Program-made: the position numbers and the translations under genes | From: Bacillus sp. A301a_S52 | GTDB taxonomy: Bacteria > Bacillota > Bacilli > Bacillales > Salisediminibacteriaceae | Assembly: GCA_024701455.1 (NCBI GenBank) | Contig: JABXYP010000001.1 | Span: 1,244,001-1,308,000, forward strand | DNA length: 64,000 nucleotides | Direction: 5' to 3' | Part shown: piece after piece, positions 8,898 through 17,870 of the stretch | Layout: every line of letters starts with the position of its first letter | How positions within the stretch are numbered: the first letter of the stretch is position 1 | Notes under the pieces: model-generated | Database searches by the model: none | Told to the model about the DNA's origin: nothing | The model's input: the letters and a program-made list of their open reading frames with translations, nothing else

Positions 8898-9803
8898 ATG
8901 GAAAACATGTATTTAGCTATTGATATTGGTGGCACAATGATGAAATGGGGCCTTATCAATAAGCAAGGAACGATTATGAAGAAAGAACTAATTTCGTCAA
9001 ACAACGGGGATGCAGATACGATTCTATCATCGATTGACACATTAGTTGAAACTTATCGTGAACAAATCACGGCCATCGCTATTAGTGCACCTGGATTCAT
9101 AAATCCTGATACCGGTTACATTCAGATGGGAGGAGCGGTGATAGGTTTTAATGACACACATTTAAAAGACCTTATCGAGCAAAGAACATCATTACCAGTC
9201 ACAGTTGAAAATGATGTTAATTGCGTGGCTTTAGCAGAAAAATGGCTAGGAAAAGCCAATGAATTAACTGATTTTGCTTGTTTAACAGTCGGTACAGGTA
9301 TTGGTGGAGCGATATTTCTTAACAATCAGCTCTATCATGGACGCTCCTTTCGTTCTGGAGAATTTGGCTTCATGATCTCAGCAAATAAGGAAGACGGGTT
9401 ATCGCTAACGAATTCAATGAGCCGTCAAGCATCCGTAAAGGGCTTGAGAATGAACTATGCTCAGTTAACGGAACAGCTGGTTGATAAGGTGACTGGAGAA
9501 GATGTTTTTTCTGCCTATGATGAAGGCGACGAACGAGCTAGGCATGTCGTTGATCACTTTTATACGCAGTTAGCGAGTTGTGTGATCAATGTGGCTTCTG
9601 TTATAGACCCACAAAAAATATTAATTGGAGGCGGCATTACCCGGCGCCCTTCATTTTTAGATGAGTTAAATGAAAAGCTGACAGAATTTATCGGTTTCCC
9701 TGTTCCTACAGAAATTTGCTATTTCAAAAATGATGCTGGCTTAATCGGTGCAGTAGCGAACTACCGCTTACGCAAAGAGAACAGTGAACTATTCAAACAA
9801 TAA
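8898..9803 (+). CDS. ROK-family sugar kinase without the zinc motif
   Basis: An ASKHA-fold ATP-dependent sugar kinase. The N-terminal phosphate loop AIDIGGTMMKWG, the catalytic-region ENDVNCVALAEKW and VGTGIGGAIFLNNQLYHGRSFRSGEFGFM mark the ROK family. The CxCGxxGCxE zinc motif of glucokinases and NagK is absent (NSMSRQASVKGL occupies that region), as in some beta-glucoside kinases. ATG at 8898 is used because GAAGGAG lies upstream; an in-frame ATG at 8859 has no ribosome binding site. About 301 aa. It is followed 67 bp later by a phospho-beta-glycosidase, which suggests phosphorylation of an imported beta-glycoside at O6. The substrate is inferred. Confidence 0.85.
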   Translation: MENMYLAIDIGGTMMKWGLINKQGTIMKKELISSNNGDADTILSSIDTLVETYREQITAIAISAPGFINPDTGYIQMGGAVIGFNDTHLKDLIEQRTSLPVTVENDVNCVALAEKWLGKANELTDFACLTVGTGIGGAIFLNNQLYHGRSFRSGEFGFMISANKEDGLSLTNSMSRQASVKGLRMNYAQLTEQLVDKVTGEDVFSAYDEGDERARHVVDHFYTQLASCVINVASVIDPQKILIGGGITRRPSFLDELNEKLTEFIGFPVPTEICYFKNDAGLIGAVANYRLRKENSELFKQ

Positions 9804-9849
9804 ATCATTTTGATAATGACGGTGGTGAATGACAGAATAATGTAGGTAA

Positions 9850-11307
<1,458 letters not shown>

Positions 11308-11377
11308 GAGTGTGATGAATAGCTCCTCTTGCCTTTTCACAAACTAAAAAAAACGATTAACAGGAGGCAGGAGGCAT

Positions 11378-11536
11378 ATGAGTAAAAAAGATAAAAAACC
11401 AGATAACCAATTTAAAGAGAATGCGAATAATGGTGAACATCGTCCTGGACGACTAAGCCAATTTAAAAATTCCCCAGTAGAAGAGGCAGGGTTTGAATAC
11501 GAATATTTGACACGGAAAAATAAACGAGATAACTAA
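11378..11536 (+). CDS. Small hydrophilic protein, 52 aa
   Basis: A small gene with a doubled ribosome binding site (CAGGAGGCAGGAGGC) 4 bp before ATG. The product is highly charged: MSKKDKKPDNQFKENANNG at the start and ending LTRKNKRDN, with no hydrophobic segment. Its size and composition would suit a small spore or cytoplasmic protein, but I do not recognise a family. It lies 70 bp after the phospho-beta-glycosidase with no obvious terminator between them. Confidence 0.6.
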   Translation: MSKKDKKPDNQFKENANNGEHRPGRLSQFKNSPVEEAGFEYEYLTRKNKRDN

Positions 11537-11692
11537 CAAATTTTTGTCCCTGTAACTAGACTAGCATGTCAATTGAACACTTGTCTGTGACTTTCTAACA
11601 TGATTAACTAAGAGACCTCTTCGTGGAAAATAATTATGATAAGCTTAATACAGCTAAATAATTGGACGCCACGATCAGTTTGGAGGTGTTTT

Positions 11693-11893
11693 ATGGATAT
11701 TGCAGCATTATCAATCGGTATGAGTCAGATGAAAGTGCAACAACAAGTTGATGTATCTCTCCTAAAGAAAGTAATGGATACCTCAGGACAGAAAACAGAG
11801 TTTATTGATAAAATGTTAGATGGGGCATTTGTGAAAAATATGGAAATGTCAGTACAGCCACATCTAGGCAGTTCAGTTGATATCACGTTATAA
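11693..11893 (+). CDS. YjfB-family protein (putative motility protein)
   Basis: A 66-residue protein starting MDIAALSIGMSQMKVQQQVDVSLLKKVMD, which has the pattern of the YjfB/putative motility protein family of bacilli (short, amphipathic, abundant in flagellated Bacillaceae). ATG at 11693 follows TTGGAGGTG. In B. subtilis yjfB is thought to be expressed with the late motility genes; I cannot point to a clear SigD promoter here. A strong terminator follows directly, so it is probably monocistronic. Confidence 0.75.
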   Translation: MDIAALSIGMSQMKVQQQVDVSLLKKVMDTSGQKTEFIDKMLDGAFVKNMEMSVQPHLGSSVDITL

Positions 11894-11897
11894 TGAC

Positions 11898-11937
11898 AAC
11901 CTCTCGTATGGTATGCGCCATACGGGAGGTTTTTTTG
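11898..11937 (+). terminator. Strong terminator after the YjfB-like gene
   Basis: AACCTCTCGTATGG / CCATACGGGAGGTT stem with one mismatch, followed by TTTTTT. It starts 5 bp after the stop codon. Confidence 0.92.
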
Positions 11938-12114
11938 ATAGAACGAAAGGCGATTTAATGTGACCAAACAATACGTATGTCAGTACACTTGGACAACCCT
12001 TACAAAGTTGACATCTTAAATCACCAATAATTTAAAACCATTTCGAATTAATGCTCTATCATAAGGAAACCAGACCGAAAGAATTGAGTAATAAGACCTG
12101 GTAGGTATGTTTTT

Positions 12115-12260
12115 ATTTATTTGAAAAATATTTTTTCGACATTTTTTTCGAAACAAAACTCTTATTTAATCAGTGTGTAGTCGATATATTGACATTTTTC
12201 GACAAATATTTTACGTGTTGAGCTATTGTCAAATTAAATAGGATAGTGAATAATATGTAA
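12115..12260 (+). promoter_or_regulatory. AT-rich promoter region with repeated TTTTTCGA motifs
   Basis: TTTTTCGA occurs at about 12132, 12144 and 12195, and a possible TTGTCA (12226) and TAATAT (12251) pair has a long 19-bp spacer. The region precedes the small membrane protein gene at 12304. Regulator unknown. Confidence 0.3.
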
Positions 12261-12303
12261 TGGTCTTAAATAACTATATTTATTAGGCGAAGGAGTGTTT
12301 TAG

Positions 12304-12633
12304 GTGCGTGTTCAATTAAAAAATAACGCAGGTGTTATTAAAGAAGTAAAGGTAGGGTTTAGCTGGACGACGCTTTTCTTTGGATTTTTTCCTGCTCTTT
12401 TCAGAGGAGATCTTAAGTGGGCAACAATTCTGTTTATAATAACTTTAGTCGTTGGTATCGCTACTGTAGGATTTGGTGCATGGGTTCCTGGTGTTGTCTT
12501 TTCATTTGTTTATAATAAGCTGTTCATTAAAGATCTGTTAGACAAAGGCTATAAACCTGCAAATGACGCCTCACAACAGGCGCTTCATGTACGGGGAATC
12601 GTCACTCAAGCTGCTCATTCTGAGGCTTTATAA
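12304..12633 (+). CDS. Small membrane protein, DUF2628/HrgC-like
   Basis: A 109-residue protein with a short basic N-terminus ([34 protein letters not shown]) and two hydrophobic segments at about 27-70. The pattern [22 protein letters not shown] is typical of small DUF2628/HrgC-like membrane proteins of bacteria. GTG at 12304 has GGAG about 9 bp upstream. It is monocistronic, preceded by a long AT-rich region and followed by a terminator. Function unknown. Confidence 0.7.
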   Translation: [109 protein letters not shown]

Positions 12634-12661
12634 GTTTTATATTTATAATGTTACGCTAGAA

Positions 12662-12695
12662 CTTCTCTCCACTTGTATTTTAGGGAGAAGTTTTT
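12662..12695 (+). terminator. Terminator after the small membrane protein gene
   Basis: CTTCTCTCC / GGGAGAAG stem and TTTTT tail, 29 bp after the stop codon. Confidence 0.85.
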
Positions 12696-12698
12696 AAT

Positions 12699-12846
12699 TT
12701 ATCCCATACTTAAGGGGCAGTAAAACCCCCACTGATTGGTAGTTGAGTGAATCAGGCCGTTAGCGGCCGTTATCTCCCGAAATTGATTTAGCTCTTCACT
12801 CTATTTTGTTAGCTGGGAGTTTTACGGACGCTTATCTGTGATAAAA
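12699..12846 (+). repeat. Short-form interspersed repeat
   Basis: Begins TTTATCCCATACTTAAGGGG (as at 6526) and ends GACGCTTATCTGTGATAAA like the full copies. The centre reads ACTGATTGGTAGTTGAGTGAATCAGG, lacking the CACAAGC module. It directly follows the terminator at 12662. Confidence 0.7.
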
Positions 12847-12889
12847 AAGAGAAGGGTGTTTCCGACTTTAGGAAGCCCCTCTCATGCAT

Positions 12890-12962
12890 TTATTGCAAAA
12901 AATTCCGGTGGTGCTGAAAAAACCACCGATAATGCTGAAAAACTACGCTTTATTGCTGAACC
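12890..12962. repeat. Degenerate tandem repeat of about 20-23 bp units
   Basis: Four irregular units built on (A)TTGCTGAAAAA plus about ten variable bases. The same motif is tandemly repeated at 33160-33308. Located immediately 3' of the minus-strand gene at 12967. A hairpin-like GAGAAGGGTGTTTCC / GGAAGCCCCTCTC lies just to the left (12849-12884). Confidence 0.55.
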
Positions 12963-12966
12963 GCCC

Positions 12967-13188
12967 CTAAACCCACTCTATAAATTCCTCTGATTCACCG
13001 TTTACTCTGACCAACCCTACTCGAATCACATTGACATTTTTCAAATTGACGAGGGCGTTTTCAAGTCTGATCCAATGACTTCTTTCTCTCTCAAGCCAGT
13101 CATTGACCCGTGAAGAAGGATTCTCGGTGTAATATGAGCTTTCTTCTTGTCCATTGTTAAATTCAAAAATTACCTTATATCGTTCCAT
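12967..13188 (-). CDS. Conserved-looking hypothetical protein, 73 aa
   Basis: A small minus-strand gene, with AAGGAGTG about 7 bp upstream of ATG at 13188. The product begins MERYKVIFEFNNGQEESSYY and alternates beta-like and charged stretches, including a WLERERSHWIRL helix and a C-terminal VGLVRVNGESEEFIEWV. It has no membrane segment or Cys pair. I do not recognise the family. It stands alone and is divergent from the AspT-like transporter gene. Confidence 0.6.
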   Translation of the reverse strand: MERYKVIFEFNNGQEESSYYTENPSSRVNDWLERERSHWIRLENALVNLKNVNVIRVGLVRVNGESEEFIEWV

Positions 13189-13260
13189 TTATGAGACACT
13201 CCTTATATTTATTTAAAAGTTCTGTACCCGAAAATACAATAGGTCACACTTGAAAAAAAA

Positions 13261-13274
13261 TGAAAGCGTTATCA
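13261..13274 (+). promoter_or_regulatory. cre site (CcpA) upstream of the AspT-like transporter
   Basis: TGAAAGCGTTATCA fits every position of the cre consensus TGNAANCGNWNNCW. It abuts a TTGACA -35 box (13275-13280), with an ATAAAA-like -10 element 17 bp further on. A cre just upstream of -35 is compatible with activation or with blocking of polymerase. Confidence 0.6.
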
Positions 13275-13403
13275 TTGACAACTGTATGAATTTTACGATA
13301 AAACGGAGAGAATATCATTAAAAATAGCAGGTAAGTACTTTCATTCATTTTTTATCAGATTATAATAAAAGGGATCATGTCAGGATAGGTGGAGGGAAAT
13401 GGG

Positions 13404-15002
13404 ATGAATATACTCGTGGAATTATTAAATGAACCTCTCGTACTTTTATTTGTCATTTTATTTCTCGGATCGTTCCTAGGTCAGGTTAAAATAAGAGGAT
13501 TAAGCCTCGGGGCATCAGGTGTCCTTCTTGTGGCAATGGTATTTGGTCACTTTGGGTATCAAGTATCCCCAGTCGTGCAAAATCTGGGGTTGAGCCTGTT
13601 TATAGTAGCAGTTGGTCTCCAAGCAGGACCACGTTTCTTTCGCATGATGAAAACATCTGGTCTTATTTTTGGGATTATTGGACTTATCGTCGTTCTTATT
13701 GCCGTTTTTACGACCATTATTGTTTCTAAACTGTTTGGGCTATCACCGGCTCTAAGTATCGGTCTTATGACAGGTGCCCTAACGAGTACACCAGGGTTAG
13801 CAGCTGCAATACAGGCTACAAATGATCCACTGGCATCAGTAGGCTATGGGATTGCTTATCCGTTCGGTGTATTAGCTGTCGTCTTTTTCGTCCAATTATT
13901 ACCGAAATTTATTACACTAGACTTGAAAACGGAGATGAACCGAAAAAGAGGTCCTGTGAGGCATAAAGAGTCTCCAGAAGCTATGACGATCGAAGTGACT
14001 AACACGGAGATGAACAAAAAAACATTAAAAGAGCTACATTTATCTTCAGATAGTTCAGTCGTTATTAGTCGTGTGATTAGAGGGAGTCGTAACATTATAA
14101 GTTTGAGTGATACGGTTATTCTTCTAGGTGATAAGCTCGTAGCGGTAGGCATTCCTCGCGACTTAGAAGAGCTAGTGAAGCTCGTTGGCAGACAAGTACA
14201 GACAGACGTTGAAAATAAAGATAACGTTAATTTGCGAAAAATCACAGTCGATTCAGAAGAGATGATCGGAAAAAGTATTGCAGAGCTTCGTCTCCGAAGT
14301 AATTATGGTGTGACGGTAACGCGGATGGAACGAGGGGGCTTTGAATTTAATCAGAAGCCGAGCTGGCGACTAGAACGAGGCGATGTGCTAACAGTGGTCA
14401 GTAGTGAAGACCGGTTAAACGAGGTGGATCGTTTATTTGCAAGAAAACAATTAACAGTAACAAACGTGCACATTTTTTCGTTAAGTTTAATTTTGTTAGT
14501 CGGAATATTCGTGGGTATGATCCCTATCCATCTTCCAGGGCTTGGAGTCATGACGTTAGGGGTTGCGGGGGGACCATTATTCGTTGCTTTAATTATCGGC
14601 CATTTTGGTAAACTTGGTCCCATTCGAGCTCGTTTCTTACAGCCGTCCAATCAAGTTATCAGGGATATCGGCCTTGTCTTGTTTTTAGCAGGTGCTGGTA
14701 CGACAGCCGGAGAAGGATTAGTAGATGTCGTGATGACAGAAGGAATAAGACTTGTTTTTGGAGGTTCTTTAATTACCTTTTTCCCTATTGTCGGTGGCTT
14801 TTTAGTAGCAAAAAAACTCTTTCATTTGAGTATTCTCCATTCATTAGGTGCTCTTTGTGGCGGGATGACAAGCACACCTGGTTTAGGAGCTGTTAACCAG
14901 CTAACGGATGAAGATGAACCAGCCATCGCTTATGCAGCGGCTTATCCTTTTGCCTTAATCTTCGTGGCAATAGCTGCTCAATTACTTGTGTTTGTTCTGT
15001 GA
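13404..15002 (+). CDS. AspT/YidE/YbjL-type transporter with two RCK_C domains
   Basis: A 532-residue integral membrane protein with two copies of the aspartate-alanine antiporter (AspT/YidE/YbjL) membrane domain, marked by GALTSTPGLAAAIQ and GGMTSTPGLGAVNQ, flanking two tandem TrkA_C/RCK_C domains at about residues 195-345. AspT family members exchange amino or dicarboxylic acids; the RCK_C domains may sense ligand or nucleotide. I chose ATG at 13404 with GGAGG 8 bp upstream rather than GTG at 13389. The promoter carries a cre site, and a terminator follows. The transported substrate cannot be predicted. Confidence 0.88.
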   Translation: MNILVELLNEPLVLLFVILFLGSFLGQVKIRGLSLGASGVLLVAMVFGHFGYQVSPVVQNLGLSLFIVAVGLQAGPRFFRMMKTSGLIFGIIGLIVVLIAVFTTIIVSKLFGLSPALSIGLMTGALTSTPGLAAAIQATNDPLASVGYGIAYPFGVLAVVFFVQLLPKFITLDLKTEMNRKRGPVRHKESPEAMTIEVTNTEMNKKTLKELHLSSDSSVVISRVIRGSRNIISLSDTVILLGDKLVAVGIPRDLEELVKLVGRQVQTDVENKDNVNLRKITVDSEEMIGKSIAELRLRSNYGVTVTRMERGGFEFNQKPSWRLERGDVLTVVSSEDRLNEVDRLFARKQLTVTNVHIFSLSLILLVGIFVGMIPIHLPGLGVMTLGVAGGPLFVALIIGHFGKLGPIRARFLQPSNQVIRDIGLVLFLAGAGTTAGEGLVDVVMTEGIRLVFGGSLITFFPIVGGFLVAKKLFHLSILHSLGALCGGMTSTPGLGAVNQLTDEDEPAIAYAAAYPFALIFVAIAAQLLVFVL

Positions 15003-15033
15003 CTATATTTAATATAGATATGAAAGAGAAGTG

Positions 15034-15075
15034 AGTCAGCTTAACGTAGATTTGAAGCGTTAAGCTGACTTTCTT
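15034..15075 (+). terminator. Terminator after the AspT-like transporter
   Basis: AGTCAGCTTAACG / CGTTAAGCTGACT 13-bp perfect stem followed by TTCTTC, 32 bp after the stop codon. Confidence 0.8.
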
Positions 15076-15144
15076 CGGTTAAAAAGGGAGGTATCTGCGA
15101 CGTATAAATAATGTATAACCTATGCATAATACAACCATCTTATG

Positions 15145-15361
15145 ATAAAACGAACCTTCAATCAGTGGGAGTTTTCGTTCTTCTCCCACTGATAAGGAAC
15201 ACAAGCTAACGTCTTCGCGTCCTGCGAAAACGCTTGTGTGACCAACATCCTGTTGGCCCGAGTTAATCAGGACATTAGAATCCGCTATCTCCCGCCTAAA
15301 TAGCTTTAGCTCTGCTCTCTATTTTGAGAAGGGAGGTTTACGGACGCTTATCTGTGATAAA
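15145..15361 (+). repeat. Full-length interspersed structured repeat, copy 1
   Basis: About 217 bp from ATAAAACGAACCTTCAATC to GCTTATCTGTGATAAA. It holds at least four hairpins: ATCAGTGGGAG / CTCCCACTGAT, a CACAAGC / GCTTGTG arm enclosing TTCGCGTCCTGCGAA, CCAACA / TGTTGG, and a CTCTATTT-type arm. It ends about 12 bp before the Na+/Ca2+ exchanger start codon. Confidence 0.88.
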
Positions 15362-15373
15362 GGAGGGTGAGAA

Positions 15374-16336
15374 ATGGTTTATGTTTTACTCTTACTAGGA
15401 TTTATCTTATTAATTAAAGGCGCGGACTGGTTTGTAACAGGAGCATCCGATCTAGCTGCCTTTTTCAATGTCTCACCCATGCTTGTAGGATTAACGATCG
15501 TGGCATTTGGAACAGGAGCGCCAGAGGCAACCGTAAGCATAATTGCCGCACTTGAAGGAAATCCAGGTGTCACTATCGGGAATGTTATCGGTAGTAACAT
15601 TATTAATATCGCAGGTGTCGTCGGTATTACTGCTATCATTTTCCCTCTTAAAGCAGAAAGTCAGACAGTTAGAAAAGAAATTCCATTTACTGTCCTATCA
15701 AGTGTGGCTATATTAGCGTTAGTAGGAGATACAGGTGTCGATCATGAAGTATCGAATATGCTATCTCGCGGAGACGGTATCGTCTTACTCCTTTTCTTTG
15801 CTATCTTTATGTATTATGTGTTTGAACTGGCTATGAACAATCGCGATAATCAGACACCCGTTACCGAAAAAGAAACACAGACAACTCCCAATTGGAAAAA
15901 AAGCACGGGTTATACTGTGCTCGGACTTGGGGCAGTCATCCTTGGAGGTTATTGGGTTGTGGAGTCAAGTACAGACATTGCCCTCTACTTCGGAATGAGC
16001 GAAACGCTTGTAGGTCTGACAGTTGTGTCGATCGGGTCTTCGCTACCTGAGTTTGTCACCTCAATCACAGCTGCATTGAAGAAATATAGTGATCTCGCTT
16101 TAGGCAACATTGTCGGGAGCTGTATATTTAACAACCTCTTTGTCCTTGGAGCGGCTTCTATCATTTATCCGTTGAACATTGAAGATAAAATCTTTTTAGA
16201 TGTTTCTTTCATGATTCTGTTGTCAATGGTACTTCTCGTCTTCTCCAGAACGAAATGGGTCATTAGTAAACTTGAGGGGCTTATTCTCATGATAAGTTAC
16301 ATTATTTATCTTATTTATATTATTTACCGAAACTAA
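15374..16336 (+). CDS. Na+/Ca2+ exchanger-family protein (CaCA, YrbG-like)
   Basis: A 320-residue membrane antiporter with two alpha-repeats, TIVAFGTGAPEATVSI in the first half and TVVSIGSSLPEFVTSI in the second, in inverted topology. Each carries the ion-binding acidic residue (GAPE, LPE). About ten spans, with a short hydrophilic loop near residues 155-180. This is the usual size for bacterial YrbG-type exchangers, which move Ca2+ (or K+) against Na+ or H+, useful in a salt- or alkali-adapted cell. Start is ATG at 15374 with AAAGGAGGGTGAG upstream. The ribosome binding site directly adjoins repeat copy 1, so its promoter lies in or before that repeat. Confidence 0.9.
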   Translation: MVYVLLLLGFILLIKGADWFVTGASDLAAFFNVSPMLVGLTIVAFGTGAPEATVSIIAALEGNPGVTIGNVIGSNIINIAGVVGITAIIFPLKAESQTVRKEIPFTVLSSVAILALVGDTGVDHEVSNMLSRGDGIVLLLFFAIFMYYVFELAMNNRDNQTPVTEKETQTTPNWKKSTGYTVLGLGAVILGGYWVVESSTDIALYFGMSETLVGLTVVSIGSSLPEFVTSITAALKKYSDLALGNIVGSCIFNNLFVLGAASIIYPLNIEDKIFLDVSFMILLSMVLLVFSRTKWVISKLEGLILMISYIIYLIYIIYRN

Positions 16337-16435
16337 TGATTCCTCATCCTGTAACTCCAAACTGTTTATTCAAGGATCGCATGTGTAACTACATAATCCA
16401 ACTAAGTTAATAAATGGTGATTTTCAGAAGTCATA

Positions 16436-16650
16436 TATAACGAACCTTCAATCAGTGGGAGTTTTCGCTCTTTTCCCACTGATAAGGAACACAAGCTAAC
16501 GTCTTCGCGTCCTGCGAAAACGCTTGTGTGACCAACATCCTGTTGGCCCGAGTCAATCAGGACATTAGCGACCGTTATCTCCCGCCAAAATAGAGTTATC
16601 TCACCTCTATGTATGAGCCGGGAGTTTTACGGACGCTTATCTGTGATAAA
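16436..16650 (+). repeat. Full-length interspersed structured repeat, copy 2
   Basis: Nearly identical to 15145-15361 through the central CACAAGC / GCTTGTG and CCAACATCCTGTTGG modules; it ends ACGCTTATCTGTGATAAA. Same orientation as copies 1 and 3. The sequence from here to the SDR start contains no other gene. Confidence 0.88.
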
Positions 16651-16823
16651 GGCTAGAGTCTTTTATCCAAATCTAGGGTAGGTCATATAGTGAGAAAATT
16701 CGGAAACAATGATAAACTATAACCATTATTGACGTTTTTGCTAGTCGAGATGTTAGACTCGTAGTTAGATATTATATTACAAAGAGTAAAGAAAAAGACT
16801 GCTTTAATTGAGGAGTGATGATA

Positions 16824-17609
16824 ATGGATCTAGGTTTACAAGGGAAAAATGTCCTTGTTCTCGCATCAAGTAAAGGACTTGGGAAAGCCGTTGCTAAAGC
16901 TTATGCAGATTCAGGTGCCAACGTCATGATCACGAGTCGGGATGTCACAAACGCAAAAGCAGCTGCTGAGGAACTAGCTACCACTGCCGAAGGGAAAATT
17001 GATTATCTCCCATGTGATGTGACGATGAAAGAAGACGTAAAAAGGTTAGTGGAAGAAACAGCAGCACGTCTAGGAGGAATTGATGTCCTCGTAAATAATG
17101 CAGGTGGTCCACCTCCAGGAACATTTGAAAGTGTCACTGAGGAAGAATGGGCGAAGGGATACGACTTAACGTTAATGAGTACTGTTAGAGCGATTAAACA
17201 TGCCTTACCTTACCTAAAGCAATCCAAAGGGAAAATTATCACGATTACGTCAGCCTCTATGAAAGAGCCAATTGACGGTTTATTGTTATCAAATGTGTAT
17301 CGAATGGGTATCGTTGGATTATCTAAGACGTTAGCAAAGGAGTTTGCGCCGTACGGAGTGCTGATTAATACTGTCGGTCCAGGGAGAATTAGCACTGATC
17401 GACTACGAACGTTAGATGAAGCACGAGCTGAAAAAACAGGGGAATCTGTGGAGAAAGTAAAAGAAACGATAGAAGCGTCTATACCATTAGGGCGTTACGG
17501 AGAACCAGAAGAATTTGCTAAGACCATTTTATTTTTAGGGTCAGACCTCAACACATATGTCACCGGACAAATGTTTGTAGTAGACGGTGGCATGACAAGC
17601 GCTTATTAA
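16824..17609 (+). CDS. Atypical short-chain dehydrogenase/reductase lacking YxxxK
   Basis: A 261-residue Rossmann-fold SDR. The nucleotide-binding segment is VLASSKGLGKAVA (the usual TGxxxGxG is altered), NNAGG is present, and the C-terminus YVTGQMFVVDGGM is typical. The active-site region reads LLLSNVYRMGIVGLSKTLAKE: aligned to Y-x-x-x-K-x-G, the Tyr is replaced by Ser and the Lys by Arg. This fits the BKR-like atypical SDR subgroup known to lack the catalytic tetrad. ATG at 16824 has AGGAG 8 bp upstream. It is flanked by repeat copies on both sides. Substrate unknown; it may not act as an ordinary reductase. Confidence 0.88.
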   Translation: MDLGLQGKNVLVLASSKGLGKAVAKAYADSGANVMITSRDVTNAKAAAEELATTAEGKIDYLPCDVTMKEDVKRLVEETAARLGGIDVLVNNAGGPPPGTFESVTEEEWAKGYDLTLMSTVRAIKHALPYLKQSKGKIITITSASMKEPIDGLLLSNVYRMGIVGLSKTLAKEFAPYGVLINTVGPGRISTDRLRTLDEARAEKTGESVEKVKETIEASIPLGRYGEPEEFAKTILFLGSDLNTYVTGQMFVVDGGMTSAY

Positions 17610-17610
17610 T

Positions 17611-17817
17611 CACGAACCTTGAATCAGTGGGAGTTATCATCCCTCTCCCACTGATAAGGAACACAAGCTAACGTCTTCGCGTCCTGCGAAAACGCTTGTG
17701 TGACCAACATCCTGTTGGCCCGAGTCAATCAGGACATTAGCGACCGTTATCTCCCGTCAAAATAGAGTTATCTCTCCTCTATGTATGAGCCGGGAGTTTT
17801 ACGGACGCTTATCTGTT
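17611..17817 (+). repeat. Full-length interspersed structured repeat, copy 3
   Basis: Starts (CACGAACCTTGAATC) within 2 bp of the SDR stop codon and ends ACGCTTATCTGT, a slightly shortened right end. The centre is nearly identical to copies 1 and 2. Confidence 0.87.
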
Positions 17818-17870
17818 GAGTCGCTTAAACTCTTAATGTCTATCAAAAATAGTTAGGCCGGCCAATGTCG

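Noticed and set aside
15145..15361. Classical MITE with terminal inverted repeats
   Set aside because: The two ends (ATAAAACGAACC and GTGATAAA) are not inverted copies of each other and I could not find target-site duplications.
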